Shown here: positions 53,437 through 62,404 of the stretch, piece by piece
Position numbering within the stretch: position 1 is the first letter of the stretch
How the letters are laid out: every line of letters starts with the position of its first letter
From: Palsa-506 sp963755815
GTDB lineage: Bacteria > Actinomycetota > Actinomycetes > Streptosporangiales > Streptosporangiaceae
Direction of reading: 5' to 3'
Length of the DNA stretch: 64,000 bases
Assembly: GCA_963755815.1 (NCBI GenBank)
Contig: CAVWLF010000010.1
Location: forward strand, 372,001 to 436,000
Translations under genes and position numbers: made by a program
The notes under the pieces: generated by a model
The model's database searches: none
What the model was told of the DNA's origin: nothing
Seen by the model: only the letters and a program-made list of their open reading frames with translations

Positions 53437-54588
53437 ATGAAAACGCTCCATGACCATCCCTCGCTCCACGGCCTGCCCGCGATCTGGCTGCGCGATAACT
53501 GCCCATGCCGCGAGTGCCGGGACTCCCACAGCGGCCAGCGGCTGCTCAGCATCACCGACCTGCCGGCCGAGGTGGCCGTCGATGCCGTGACGGTGTCCGG
53601 GGACGCGGTAGAAATCGTCTTCAGTCCCGACGGACACCGGTCCGTCTTCGACGTCGGCTGGCTAGCCCAGTTCGGCGCCCTGCGCGCTACGCACGCCTCC
53701 GCCGCGCAAGATGACCGGACCGAAGTCACCAAGTGGCTGTGGACAGCGGCCGGGATCGCCGGGGATCTCCCGGAAGGATCCTGGCCGCGTTACCTCGCCG
53801 ACTGCGCGCACCGGGAAGAATGCCTGCGCGCCCTCCTGGTCGACGGTTTCGTGCTGCTGCGGGACGTTCCCTGCGAGCCGGGCACGGTGCTGGCCGTCGC
53901 CGGGACCATGGGCTTTGTCCGGGAGACCAACTACGGGCGCCTGTTCGACGTGCGGGTCGAGGCCACGCCCGACAACCTGGCCTTCACCGGACTGGCCATC
54001 GCGCCGCACACCGATAACCCCTACCGGGACCCCGTCCCGACCGTCCAGCTGCTGCACTGCCTGACCAGTGCCGTCCGGGGCGGTGACTCCGGGCTGGTCG
54101 ACGGGTTCCTGGCCGCGAAGCTGCTGCGGGCGGAAGACCCCGCCGCATTCGACCTGCTCGCGCGAACGCCAGTGACGTTCGCGTACGCCGACGCCACCGC
54201 CGCCCTGCAAGCCACCCGGCCGATGATCGGCGTCGATCCGCTCGGCCGGATCCGCGAGATCCGGTTCAATGATCGCTCGCTGCAGCCGGTCCGGCTGCCG
54301 CCCGGGGAGATCACCGCGTTCTATGCGGCTTACCGCGCGTTCGCTGAGATGATCAGCAGGCCGGAGCTGATGCTTACCTTCCGGCTTAGCCCCGGTGACT
54401 GCGTTATTTTTGATAACACGCGTGTCCTGCATGCGCGCACCGGCTTTGCCGCAACCGGGCGTCGTCACCTGCAAGGCTGCTATGCCGATCTCGACGGGGT
54501 CGCCTCGGCCTGGGCCGTGCTGAGGCGGGAAAGCTCCGATTACCGGAACCACGATGGCGGTCAGGGATACGAGAGGCTCACTTCATGA
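53437..54588 (+). CDS. TmpA-like Fe(II)/2-oxoglutarate dioxygenase (gamma-butyrobetaine hydroxylase family)
   Basis: A 383-residue protein with an N-terminal zinc domain (IWLRDNCPCRECRD, C22, C24, C27) as in gamma-butyrobetaine hydroxylase and TmpA, and a TauD-type core: H191 and D193 (IAPHTDNPYRDP), H332 (TRVLHARTGF), with R334 for 2-oxoglutarate. It would hydroxylate an aminoalkyl phosphonate at the carbon next to phosphorus, making the substrate for the HD protein encoded next. TmpA acts on trimethylaminoethylphosphonate; carnitine synthesis is the alternative. Its stop overlaps the next gene by ATGA, translationally coupled. Confidence 0.85.
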   Translation: MKTLHDHPSLHGLPAIWLRDNCPCRECRDSHSGQRLLSITDLPAEVAVDAVTVSGDAVEIVFSPDGHRSVFDVGWLAQFGALRATHASAAQDDRTEVTKWLWTAAGIAGDLPEGSWPRYLADCAHREECLRALLVDGFVLLRDVPCEPGTVLAVAGTMGFVRETNYGRLFDVRVEATPDNLAFTGLAIAPHTDNPYRDPVPTVQLLHCLTSAVRGGDSGLVDGFLAAKLLRAEDPAAFDLLARTPVTFAYADATAALQATRPMIGVDPLGRIREIRFNDRSLQPVRLPPGEITAFYAAYRAFAEMISRPELMLTFRLSPGDCVIFDNTRVLHARTGFAATGRRHLQGCYADLDGVASAWAVLRRESSDYRNHDGGQGYERLTS

Positions 54589-55136
54589 CCACGGACGATC
54601 CGGTGCGGATCATCGCCGATCTTTTCGAGGGTGAGGGTGCTGCCGATTACCTGGGCGAAGCTGTCAGTCAGGCTGCTCACATGCTCCAGGCGGCCGCGCT
54701 GGCCGAGGCCGATAGCGCCGGGCCAGCCCTGATCGCGGCGGCGTTGCTGCACGATGTCGGGCATTTCACTGGCGCGGTCAGCGGGCACGACCTGATGCGC
54801 GGCACCGATAACAAGCACAGCGATGCCGGTGCGCAGTGGCTGGCGCAGTGGTTCGGCGAGGATGTCACCGAGCCGGTCCGGCTGCATGTCGCCGCGAAGC
54901 GCTACCTCTGCGCTACCGAGCCTGGCTACGCGGCCACGCTGTCGGACGCATCCGTCTACACCCTGGGCGTGCAGGGCGGGCCGATGCACGGAGCGGAACT
55001 CGCCGAATTCGAGGCGGGCCGGTACGCGCAGGCGGCCGTCCGGGTCCGCCGCTGGGACGATGCGGCCAAGGACCCAGACGCCGCGGTGCCCGGATTCGGG
55101 CACTACGAGCCGCTGCTCCGCGCGCTGGCCCGGTAG
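54585..55136 (+). CDS. PhnZ/TmpB-like HD-domain phosphonate oxygenase
   Basis: A 183-residue mixed-valent diiron oxygenase of the PhnZ/TmpB group, which cleaves alpha-hydroxyphosphonates to an aldehyde/acid and phosphate. Visible: Y22 and E25 (DYLGEAVSQAAHMLQ), iron ligands H32, H56-D57 (LLHDVGHF), H78, H101 and D158 (RRWDD), K105 (HVAAKRYL). Compared with PhnZ, the whole pattern is retained, including QGGPM. The ATG overlaps the dioxygenase stop. No phosphonate transporter is nearby. Confidence 0.9.
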   Translation: MTTDDPVRIIADLFEGEGAADYLGEAVSQAAHMLQAAALAEADSAGPALIAAALLHDVGHFTGAVSGHDLMRGTDNKHSDAGAQWLAQWFGEDVTEPVRLHVAAKRYLCATEPGYAATLSDASVYTLGVQGGPMHGAELAEFEAGRYAQAAVRVRRWDDAAKDPDAAVPGFGHYEPLLRALAR

Positions 55137-55296
55137 CGGCCCGCGCGTTACCCATCCCGCCCGCTGGCCGGGTAACGATCCCGGTCCCGCGCATCTCCGG
55201 CGGGCCGCTGTCGTGGTAGGCAGGACGCATGGTGGACGACGGACCGGCGGGCGGCGGCGCCCTCGCTGACCCCGGTCAGGCCTGGCCCGGTGCGCT

Positions 55297-55728
55297 GTGA
55301 CCGGCGACATGTTCAGTGTCAGCGTCCGTGGCGTGGTGATCCCGCCGGACGAGCTCTCCTGGCGGTTCTCCCGCTCGCCGGGCCCGGGCGGCCAGTCGGT
55401 GAACACCACCGAGAGCCGGGTGGAGCTCTCCTATGACCTGGCCGCCTCGGATGCGCTCTTTCCCGCGCTGAAGGAGCGGGCGCTGCGAGCGCTGGCGGGC
55501 CGGCTGGCCGATGGCGTGGTGACGGTGACCGCCTCCGAGCACCGCTCGCAGCTCCGCAACCGGCAGGCGGCCGCGCACCGGATGTCGGCGCTGCTCACCG
55601 AGGCGACGTCACCGCCACCGCGGCCCCGGCGCCCGACCAGGCCGAGCCGCGCGGCCCGCGAGCGGCGGCTGGCCGACAAGCAGCACCGGGCCCAGGTCAA
55701 GCGGATGCGCCGGGCCACCGACGACTAG
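55297..55728 (+). CDS. arfB: Alternative ribosome-rescue factor ArfB (YaeJ)
   Basis: A 143-residue class of release-factor domain without codon-reading region. GGQ motif in SPGPGGQSVNTTESRVEL (about 28-45) catalyses peptide release on stalled ribosomes. The C-terminal basic tail (RRPTRPSRAARERRLADKQHR) enters the mRNA channel, as in E. coli ArfB. GTG 55297. No operon partner. Confidence 0.92.
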   Translation: MTGDMFSVSVRGVVIPPDELSWRFSRSPGPGGQSVNTTESRVELSYDLAASDALFPALKERALRALAGRLADGVVTVTASEHRSQLRNRQAAAHRMSALLTEATSPPPRPRRPTRPSRAARERRLADKQHRAQVKRMRRATDD

Positions 55729-55749
55729 CCATCCGTCCGGGCTGCTCGT

Positions 55750-56283
55750 TCATCCCCCGGTCAGTGCCACCAGCTTGGTCACGGTGTTCCAGTTGCGCAT
55801 CGTCGCCGTGACCCCGAGCCGCTTCTCCAGGAAGCTGTTGGTGAGCTTGGTGTCCCCCGCGCCGGCCGGGCACGACACGAACGCCTCCGCGCCGCTGATC
55901 CAGATCCGGTCCGGGTCAAAGGACATCGACTCCATTTCGCTGACCGCCGCCGGGTCCGGCGCGGCCGACAGGAAGGCGACGAAGAACCGGGACGGATTCT
56001 CCGGGCCGTCCGGCAGCGGGCTGCGCTCGGCCACGTCAGTGAGCTGCGCCGCGGTCCTGATGACGACCTTGACGTCCATCGCGAATTCGGTGCTGATGCC
56101 GTCGGCGATGGCCCGCGCCAGCGTCTGCGGCTGCCTGGCGCTGCTGAACACGGCATTACCGCTCTGCAGGTGAGTGACCACGTCCGCGTAGCCGAGACCC
56201 TGCATCAGCTCGCGCAGCGCGGCCATCGGGATCTTCTTGTTGCCGCCGACGTTGATGCCTCTCAGCAATGCCGCGTACCGCAT
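55750..56283 (-). CDS. DUF1697 family protein
   Basis: A 177-residue protein with the characteristic start MRYAALLRGINVGGNKKIPM, HLQSGNAVFSS and a final TMRNWNTVTKLVAL. DUF1697 members are small soluble proteins of unknown function (some carry a Cys tract). ATG 56283. No operon partner. Confidence 0.92.
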   Translation of the reverse strand: MRYAALLRGINVGGNKKIPMAALRELMQGLGYADVVTHLQSGNAVFSSARQPQTLARAIADGISTEFAMDVKVVIRTAAQLTDVAERSPLPDGPENPSRFFVAFLSAAPDPAAVSEMESMSFDPDRIWISGAEAFVSCPAGAGDTKLTNSFLEKRLGVTATMRNWNTVTKLVALTGG

Positions 56284-56414
56284 CGTGGACCTGCCGCCTT
56301 CCTGTCCGGATCAGCTACGTAACGCTCCCATGACCGCGGCGGATCCCGCCGGCGGCGTGCGCGCCTGATGATCGCCCCGACGGGAATGTCGGCAGCGGCT
56401 GTTATATCTCAGCC

Positions 56415-57410
56415 ATGACCTTAAGCGACCGGCCCGATGAGGCCCCCGGATGGGACGGGCCGCCGGTGTGCCTGCGTCTCTCCGTTGACGGGCCGTTCTC
56501 GCTGGCCGCCGCGGCCGCCTTCGGCTTCGGGCCGAACACCGGGCGGCCTGACCCGGACGGGCCGCTGATGCGGCTCGCCTTCGTCACCGATGACATGGCG
56601 CATCAGGCGGGGGTGGTCGTCCGGCAGGAGCAGGACGGCAGCCTGCTGGCCGAGATCAGCGGTGTCGCCGATGCCACCGCGGCGGCCGACCAGGTGCGGC
56701 GCATCCTCTGCGTCGACCGGCCCGTCGATGGCTGGCTGGCGGCCGGCCGCTGGGATCCCGTGCTCGGAGCCTTGCAAACCCGCCAGCCCGGCCTGCGCCC
56801 GGTGCTCTTCCATTCCCCGTACGAGGCGGCGGCGTGGGGGATCATCGCGCAGCGGCGGCAGCGCACGCAGGCGGCGGCCCTGCGGCGCAGGCTGTCGGCG
56901 GAGCTTGGCCGGCCATTCGAGCTGGCCGGCCAGACCGAGTACGCGTTCCCGTTGCCAGCACAGCTGCGGCTGCTGGAGAGCTTCCCCGGAATGGAGCCCG
57001 CCCGGGTGGCCCGGCTGCGGGACGTCGCCGTCCGGGCCCTCGGCGGCCAGCTCGACCCGGTGCGCCTCACCGCGCTGGGAGATGAGCTGGGAGCCGAGCG
57101 AGTGCTGGCCGACTTGCAGGCCATACCGGGGATCGGTCCCCTCTATGCGAACCTGATCTACCTTCGCTCCACCGGCGTCACCGACGCGCTCACGCTCGGC
57201 GAGCCGCGGCTGCCGTCCTACCTGCGGCACTACTACTCGCTGCCGGAGATCCCCGACGACGAGGCGATCCGCCGTATCGCCGAGCCGTGGCGGCCGTTCC
57301 GCACCTGGGCCGCAGTCCTGATCCGGGCGTCCGGTGAGGCGGACGAGCTGCCCTGGGAGCCGGGCCCGAGGGAAGGCGCGCGGCGCACCAGGCGGCCGCC
57401 TGCCAGGTAG
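56415..57410 (+). CDS. AlkA-like DNA glycosylase (HhH-GPD family)
   Basis: The 331-residue protein has an AlkA N-terminal-like domain and a helix-hairpin-helix (AIPGIGPLYANLI, about 236-248). It should remove alkylated bases. Without gaps, the AlkA segment ending in the catalytic aspartate (D238 in E. coli) aligns on G262/E263 (TLGEPRL), so the general base is glutamate or the enzyme is atypical. W-rich motif PWRPFRTWAAVLIRAS (291-306) matches the AlkA C-terminal part. The N-terminal half is poorly conserved and may bind DNA differently. ATG 56415. Activity should be treated as unverified. Confidence 0.8.
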   Translation: MTLSDRPDEAPGWDGPPVCLRLSVDGPFSLAAAAAFGFGPNTGRPDPDGPLMRLAFVTDDMAHQAGVVVRQEQDGSLLAEISGVADATAAADQVRRILCVDRPVDGWLAAGRWDPVLGALQTRQPGLRPVLFHSPYEAAAWGIIAQRRQRTQAAALRRRLSAELGRPFELAGQTEYAFPLPAQLRLLESFPGMEPARVARLRDVAVRALGGQLDPVRLTALGDELGAERVLADLQAIPGIGPLYANLIYLRSTGVTDALTLGEPRLPSYLRHYYSLPEIPDDEAIRRIAEPWRPFRTWAAVLIRASGEADELPWEPGPREGARRTRRPPAR

Positions 57411-57492
57411 CGCCCGGCCCGGACGGCGGCGGCCGTAGGCTCAGCGGGACAGGTGCGTCGCGAGGTGCGTCGCCGCGTTTGCGGGAGGCTTC

Positions 57493-58257
57493 ATGGCTGA
57501 TCGGCTGGACGGGACGGTTGCGCTGGTTACCGGCGCCTCAAGCGGGATCGGCGTGACCACGGCGCTGGAGCTGGCCCGCCACGGCGCCGCGGTGGCACTG
57601 GCGGCCCGTCGCGTCGAGCGGCTGGACGAGCTCGCGGCCCGGATCCGCGCCGACGGCGGAGTCGCCGCGGTCCTTCCCGCGGACGTCACCCGCGAGGAAC
57701 AGGCCCACGAGCTGGTCGAGCGCACCGTGGCCGAGCTCGGGCGGCTGGACACGCTGATCAACAACGCCGGGATGATGCTGCTGGGACCGGTCGAGGGCGC
57801 GCCGACGGACGAGTGGCGGCAGATGATTGAGGTCAATCTGCTCGGCCTGATGTACTGCGCGCAGGCGGCCCTGCCGCACCTGGTCAGCGCCGCGGCGGGC
57901 GCCCCGCGGCAGGTCGCGGACCTGGTCAACATCAGCTCCGTGGCGGGCCGGATAGCCCGCAACGGCAGCGCCGTCTACAACGCCACGAAGCACGGGGTCG
58001 GCGCGTTCAGCGAGGCGCTGCGCCAGGAAGTCACGACCCGGCATGTCCGGGTGTCGGTGATCGAGCCGGGGGTGACCGAGACCGAGCTGGCCGGCCACAA
58101 CCGGCCGGAGGTGCTTGACCAGATCAACAAGCGGTTCGGCGACATTACCCGGCTGCAGGCGGAGGACATCGCCGAGACCATCGGTTTTGTCGTGACCAGG
58201 CCGCGGCACATGATTATTAACGAGGTCATGATCCGGCCCACCGAGCAAGAGGGCTAG
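57493..58257 (+). CDS. Short-chain dehydrogenase/reductase
   Basis: A 254-residue classical SDR: TGASSGIG cofactor loop (14-21), NNAG (about 89-92), catalytic Ser (ISSVAG) and YNATKHG (Y and K). NADP preference is suggested by AARR after the second strand. It resembles YdfG-type oxidoreductases with broad hydroxy-acid or alcohol substrates; substrate unknown. ATG 57493 behind GCGGGAGGC. Followed 31 bp later by the acetyltransferase gene. Confidence 0.9.
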   Translation: MADRLDGTVALVTGASSGIGVTTALELARHGAAVALAARRVERLDELAARIRADGGVAAVLPADVTREEQAHELVERTVAELGRLDTLINNAGMMLLGPVEGAPTDEWRQMIEVNLLGLMYCAQAALPHLVSAAAGAPRQVADLVNISSVAGRIARNGSAVYNATKHGVGAFSEALRQEVTTRHVRVSVIEPGVTETELAGHNRPEVLDQINKRFGDITRLQAEDIAETIGFVVTRPRHMIINEVMIRPTEQEG

Positions 58258-58287
58258 CCCGCCGCCGGTCAGTGCCAGGATGAGCCG

Positions 58288-58857
58288 ATGGAGTATTTCT
58301 CGACGCAGCGCCTGATCGCCCGCGAATGGACCGCCGGCGACGCGGAGGACGCGTTCGCCATCTACGGCCGGGACGAGGTAGCGCGCTGGCTCGGCGGACC
58401 GCCGCACCGGCCGGTGGCCTCAGTCGAGGCGATGCGGTCCAGCCTGGCCGCCACGATCGCCCGCAACGCGGAGCATCCGGCCTACGGGCTCTGGGCGCTG
58501 GAGCTGCGCGATACCGGCTCGGTGATCGGCGCGGTGCTGCTGGTTCCGCTGCCCGGCGACGACGGCCAGGTCGAGATCGGCTGGCATCTCAGCCCGGATC
58601 ACTGGGGCCGCGGCTACGCGACCGAGGCGGGCCGCGGCGTCGCCGGCCTGGCCTTCGGCGCGCGCGGCCTGGCCGAGGTGCTGGCCGTCGTATACCCGGA
58701 CAACGCTAAATCCATCGCCGTCTGCCGGCGGCTGGGCATGACGCACCTGGGCCAGACGGACCGGTACTACGGCGTCACCCTGGAGCTGTTCCGGCTGCGG
58801 AACGACGACGCCGGACCCGGGGGCCAGGCCCCTGGATCCGGCGTCGAGCACGGCTGA
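58288..58857 (+). CDS. GNAT acetyltransferase (RimJ/RimL-like)
   Basis: A 189-residue GNAT of the RimJ/L type: STQRLIAREWTAGDAEDAF, EIGWHLSPDHWGRGYATEAGR (acetyl-CoA loop) and NAKSIAVCRRLGMTHLG. Acceptor may be an N-terminal residue, an antibiotic or a small molecule. ATG 58288. It shares a probable transcript with the SDR and faces the convergent helicase gene. Confidence 0.9.
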   Translation: MEYFSTQRLIAREWTAGDAEDAFAIYGRDEVARWLGGPPHRPVASVEAMRSSLAATIARNAEHPAYGLWALELRDTGSVIGAVLLVPLPGDDGQVEIGWHLSPDHWGRGYATEAGRGVAGLAFGARGLAEVLAVVYPDNAKSIAVCRRLGMTHLGQTDRYYGVTLELFRLRNDDAGPGGQAPGSGVEHG

Positions 58858-58868
58858 GAACGAGACGG

Positions 58869-60479
58869 CTACGAAGGCCTGCTGGCCGGCCGGGGCTGAT
58901 CGCCCCGGCGCGGATGGCGGCTGCCGCCGGAACGATTTCCGCCGGACCAGCTCGCGCTGGCGCGAGCCGCGCCCGACCGGGCCGAGCCGGGACGCCCGGC
59001 GCCCCGCGGGTTCGGCCGGGACCCGCCCTGCGCCGGGCGCGCGGGCGGCGGCACGGCAGTGGGCACGAACGGCGTCCCCGAGGTCGCGATCTGGCGGACC
59101 GCATGGTGCCCGGCCTGCACGTCGTCCCGGGTCGCGGTGACCCCGGCGGCGTCGTGCATGCGGCTGACATCGCGCGCCTGCGCGTGGTCGACCAGCGCGA
59201 CCACCATGCCGCTGGCGCCGGCCCGGGCGGTGCGCCCGGAGCGGTGCAGGTAGTCCTTGTGGTCGTTCGGCGGGTCGAAGTGGACCACGAGCTCGACATC
59301 GTCGACGTGGATGCCGCGGGCGGCGACGTCGGTAGCGACCAGCACGCGCGGCTGGCCGGCCGCGAAGGCGGCCAGCGCCCGCTGCCGCTGGTTCTGGTTC
59401 AGGTTGCCGTGGATGGCGACCGCGTCGACGCCTTCCCGGCGGAACTGCTTGGCGAGCCGGTCCGCGCCGTGCTTGGTGCGGACGAAGAACAGCGTGCGGG
59501 CCGGCCGCCCGGCTATCTCGGCCGCGACCGGCACCTTGTCTCCGGCGGACATCACGAGCATGCGATGCTCGGCCACGCCGCCGTCCAGCACTTCGGGGGC
59601 GACGGCATGCACGGCGGGATCGCTGAGATAGGTATGCACCAGCTGGGCGACACCGCGGTCCAGAGTGGCGGAGAACAGCATCCGCTGCCGCCCGGCCGGG
59701 GTGGCGTCGAGGATCCGGGTGACGGCGGGCAGGAAGCCCAGGTCGGCCATGTGGTCGGCCTCGTCGAGAACGGTGATGTCGATATCGGCGAGAGTGACCG
59801 CCTTGCGCTCCATCAGGTCGATCAGCCGGCCCGGGGTGGCCACCACGATGTCGACGCCGCGCCGGATCTGGTCGATCTGGCGCCCGATCGAGGCACCGCC
59901 GTACACCGTCGTCACGCTCACGCCGAGTGTCCGTCCGAGCGGGGTCAGCACGTCGGCCACCTGCTGGGCAAGCTCCCGGGTGGGAACGAGCACCAGCCCG
60001 CGCGGGGCCTTGTCGTGCAGGCGGCCCGGCGAGCCGGCCAGCCTGGTCAGCATGGCCAGGCCGAAGGCCAGCGTCTTGCCCGACCCGGTCTGCGCGCGGC
60101 CCAGCACGTCGCGGCCAGCGAGGGCATCCGGCAGCGCCCGAGCCTGGATGGCGAACGGCATGTCGATGCCGCTAGCGGCCAGCGCGTCGACGAGCCGGGC
60201 GGCCAGGCCGAGCTCGCGGAAGGTCGTCGGGGCCGGCGCCGGCACCGCCAGGGCGGCGGTCAGCGCACGGTCTAGCTCGGTGGCCTGGTCATCGCGGCGG
60301 TTAGTGAGCCTGCCGTCGCGGCGGACGGCGGGGCCGTTCCGCGCGCCGTCCGCGCCGCCCCGGCGGCGGGGCGCGGCGTTGCGGCCGCGCGAGCCGGCCG
60401 CGCCGCGGCGAGGGTCAGCCGGGCGGCGGCGGGGGGCCGTGGCACGGTGGTCAGAACTTTGGGGCAAGGTAAACTCCAT
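58869..60479 (-). CDS. DEAD-box RNA helicase (RhlE-like)
   Basis: A 536-residue ATP-dependent RNA helicase. Q motif (TTFRELGL...IQARALP), I AQTGSGKT, Ia PTRELAQQ, II DEAD (VLDEADHMADLGF), III SAT, V-VI VATDVAARGIHVD, HRSGRTARAG. N- and C-termini are basic with RGG-poor tails. ATG 60479 chosen because upstream residues are non-homologous and basic; 60542 GTG is possible. No operon partner; cold- or stress-related RNA remodelling is the family role. Confidence 0.93.
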   Translation of the reverse strand: MEFTLPQSSDHRATAPRRRPADPRRGAAGSRGRNAAPRRRGGADGARNGPAVRRDGRLTNRRDDQATELDRALTAALAVPAPAPTTFRELGLAARLVDALAASGIDMPFAIQARALPDALAGRDVLGRAQTGSGKTLAFGLAMLTRLAGSPGRLHDKAPRGLVLVPTRELAQQVADVLTPLGRTLGVSVTTVYGGASIGRQIDQIRRGVDIVVATPGRLIDLMERKAVTLADIDITVLDEADHMADLGFLPAVTRILDATPAGRQRMLFSATLDRGVAQLVHTYLSDPAVHAVAPEVLDGGVAEHRMLVMSAGDKVPVAAEIAGRPARTLFFVRTKHGADRLAKQFRREGVDAVAIHGNLNQNQRQRALAAFAAGQPRVLVATDVAARGIHVDDVELVVHFDPPNDHKDYLHRSGRTARAGASGMVVALVDHAQARDVSRMHDAAGVTATRDDVQAGHHAVRQIATSGTPFVPTAVPPPARPAQGGSRPNPRGAGRPGSARSGAARASASWSGGNRSGGSRHPRRGDQPRPASRPS

Positions 60480-60725
60480 CAGCAGTTCGGGGCCGCGTAG
60501 CGGGAGGAGATCTCGGCGACGGCGACGAGCCCTCTGGCTCACCGGGAAGCGAACTGCTCACAGAAGCGACCACGCGGGCAGCTCGCCCGCGGGAGTGGCG
60601 GCAACACGTGCCGCTGTGATCCCTAACCTACCAGCACGACAGGATGTTCCCGCTTGCCTGACTCAAGGCCGTCCTGAAGGCCATCCTTGACTGAAGGCCG
60701 CTCCGACTGAGAGGCTGCGCCGGCG

Positions 60726-61154
60726 TCAGGGTGCGCTCGTGCCCGACCGCCCGTAGGCGTCCTCCAGCCGGACGACGTCCTCACGCCAGCCGGGGCTGGC
60801 CGTGGACGACTCGACGAAGGTCACATCGGTGATGGCCGTGATCCGGTGCAGGACTCCTGGCGGCAGGTGGATGGTGTCGCCCGGGCCGAAACGCTGCTCG
60901 GTCAGCTGGTCCGCAGCCGGGCCGTACCGCAGCAGCGCGTCCCCGGCCAGCATGCTGATCGTCTCTTCCTTCTCCCGGTGGTACTGCAGGCTCAGCGAGT
61001 GCCCGGCCTCCACGTAAATGATCTTGCCGACGTATTTGCCCTCAACGGCGGCGAAGATCAGCTCGCGCCCCCACGGCTTGTCTTGCCGGCTGGCGCGGTA
61101 GATTTCGGCGCCCGGACCCGGCCGAGCCGGATCGATGCCTGGAGTCCCGGTCAA
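60726..61154 (-). CDS. Cupin (mannose-6-phosphate isomerase type II-like)
   Basis: A 142-residue cupin: PWGRELIFAAVEGKYVGKI, HSLSLQYHREKEETI (metal-binding HxH-like and E), GPGDTIHLPPGVLHRI. Resembles the C-terminal cupin of GDP-mannose pyrophosphorylases and WbuC-like sugar-phosphate isomerases. A TTG start at 61154 is behind AGGGAGG, spaced 5. Function is inferred from family only. Confidence 0.85.
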   Translation of the reverse strand: MTGTPGIDPARPGPGAEIYRASRQDKPWGRELIFAAVEGKYVGKIIYVEAGHSLSLQYHREKEETISMLAGDALLRYGPAADQLTEQRFGPGDTIHLPPGVLHRITAITDVTFVESSTASPGWREDVVRLEDAYGRSGTSAP

Positions 61155-61401
61155 CTGGCCTCCCTGATCTCATGTCACCCGCGGCTGATCTGACCTGGCG
61201 ACGCAGGCCCGATCCTACGATCTTCCCCCGCCGCCCGCGTGCTCATCAGCAGGTCGCGTGGTGCTCGCAGGTCGCGTGGCGCTGCGTACCAGGGCCAGCC
61301 GGAAGACGGCCCCGGTCCCGGGCCGTCTTCCGGTCCTCCCTCCTTACTATCACTGGCCTGCTTTCACCGCTCTCCGGTCGCCGCGGGGTGGCGGCGGCCC
61401 G

Positions 61402-62339
61402 TTACGGGGTGACGCCGCGAGAGCGCCGCAGCCGGGAGGCGCCGGCCAGGGCCAGGATCAGGCCAGCGGCCAGTGTCACGAGCCATGGCACCGGCGAGGC
61501 AGCGGGCCGCGCCGCGGTCCCGCCGAACCCGGTCTGGGCTCCGCCGAGCGGGACGACCCGGCTGCCCGCGGCATCTTCCAGGCTGGCAATGGACAGGTGG
61601 CCCGGCCGGTCCAGGATGACGATCGTATGGATGCTGCCCGCGGCCAGCCTGATCCTGGCCGAGGCATTCTCACTCTCGCCGGCGGCCCGCACCGTCCACG
61701 TGCCAGGCCGGACAACCTGGTACGAGCTCACCTTGGCGAAGGCCTCCTTCGCGGCCAGGACGTGCTTCCCGGCGGTCACGGTGACCTGGTGCTGCTGCAG
61801 CGACGCCTGGATCACCCGGACCAGCGCCTGGCCGCGCGGCGTGGTGAGCCTGTCCCGCATCACCTGCAGCCGCAGGCCCGACAGCGGGCCCATTCCGGCG
61901 ACCGTGTAGGCATGCCCGGCCGCTATCGCGACGCTGGTGGACAGGACCGGCTTGGACCGGGCGGACGCGCCGGCCGAGCGCATGGCGACGGTGTACTCGC
62001 CGCTCCTGACCGGCTCGTAGGGGGAGACGGTGCCGTAGCTGACGTGCTTGAGCACGATCATGGCGTGCGCCTTGCCGAAGGGGTACAGATATACGTCCAC
62101 GGCGGGGGTGTTGGGGGACAGGTGGGCCAGCTGGAGCCAGCCGATGCCCTTCGACGCGGGAACGCCGGATCAGGGCCGGCCCGGCCGGAACGGCGAGCCC
62201 GGCCGGAACCGGTGAGCCCGGCGGAACCACAGCGGTACGCGGCGGATGCCGCGGTACCGGCCGAGCACAGCAGGCCGAACGAGAGGCCAAGCACGGTGAG
62301 CGGCCGCACCATGCGAAAGGCCCCGGCGGGCAGTGTCAT
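61402..62339 (-). pseudogene. Exported DUF4397 protein with C-terminal anchor, frameshifted near the N-terminus
   Basis: The signal peptide (RPLTVLGLSFGLLCSAGTAASA) reads from ATG 62339; the DUF4397 repeats read in another frame from GIGWLQLAHLSPNTPAVDVYL. One base appears missing at about 62150-62200. DUF4397 features: YLYPFGKA, SAGASARSKPVLS, VTAGKHVLAAKEAF. The end has a helix (VPWLVTLAAGLILALAGA) with an Arg tail: a surface protein anchored in the membrane. Next to another exported protein; both probably form one operon. Function unknown. Confidence 0.75.
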
Positions 62340-62404
62340 AACTCCTCTTTCCTGCCCGGGCCGGCCTGGTCGGCCGGCCCGGAGCGGTCGGGCGGGGATG
62401 GGAT

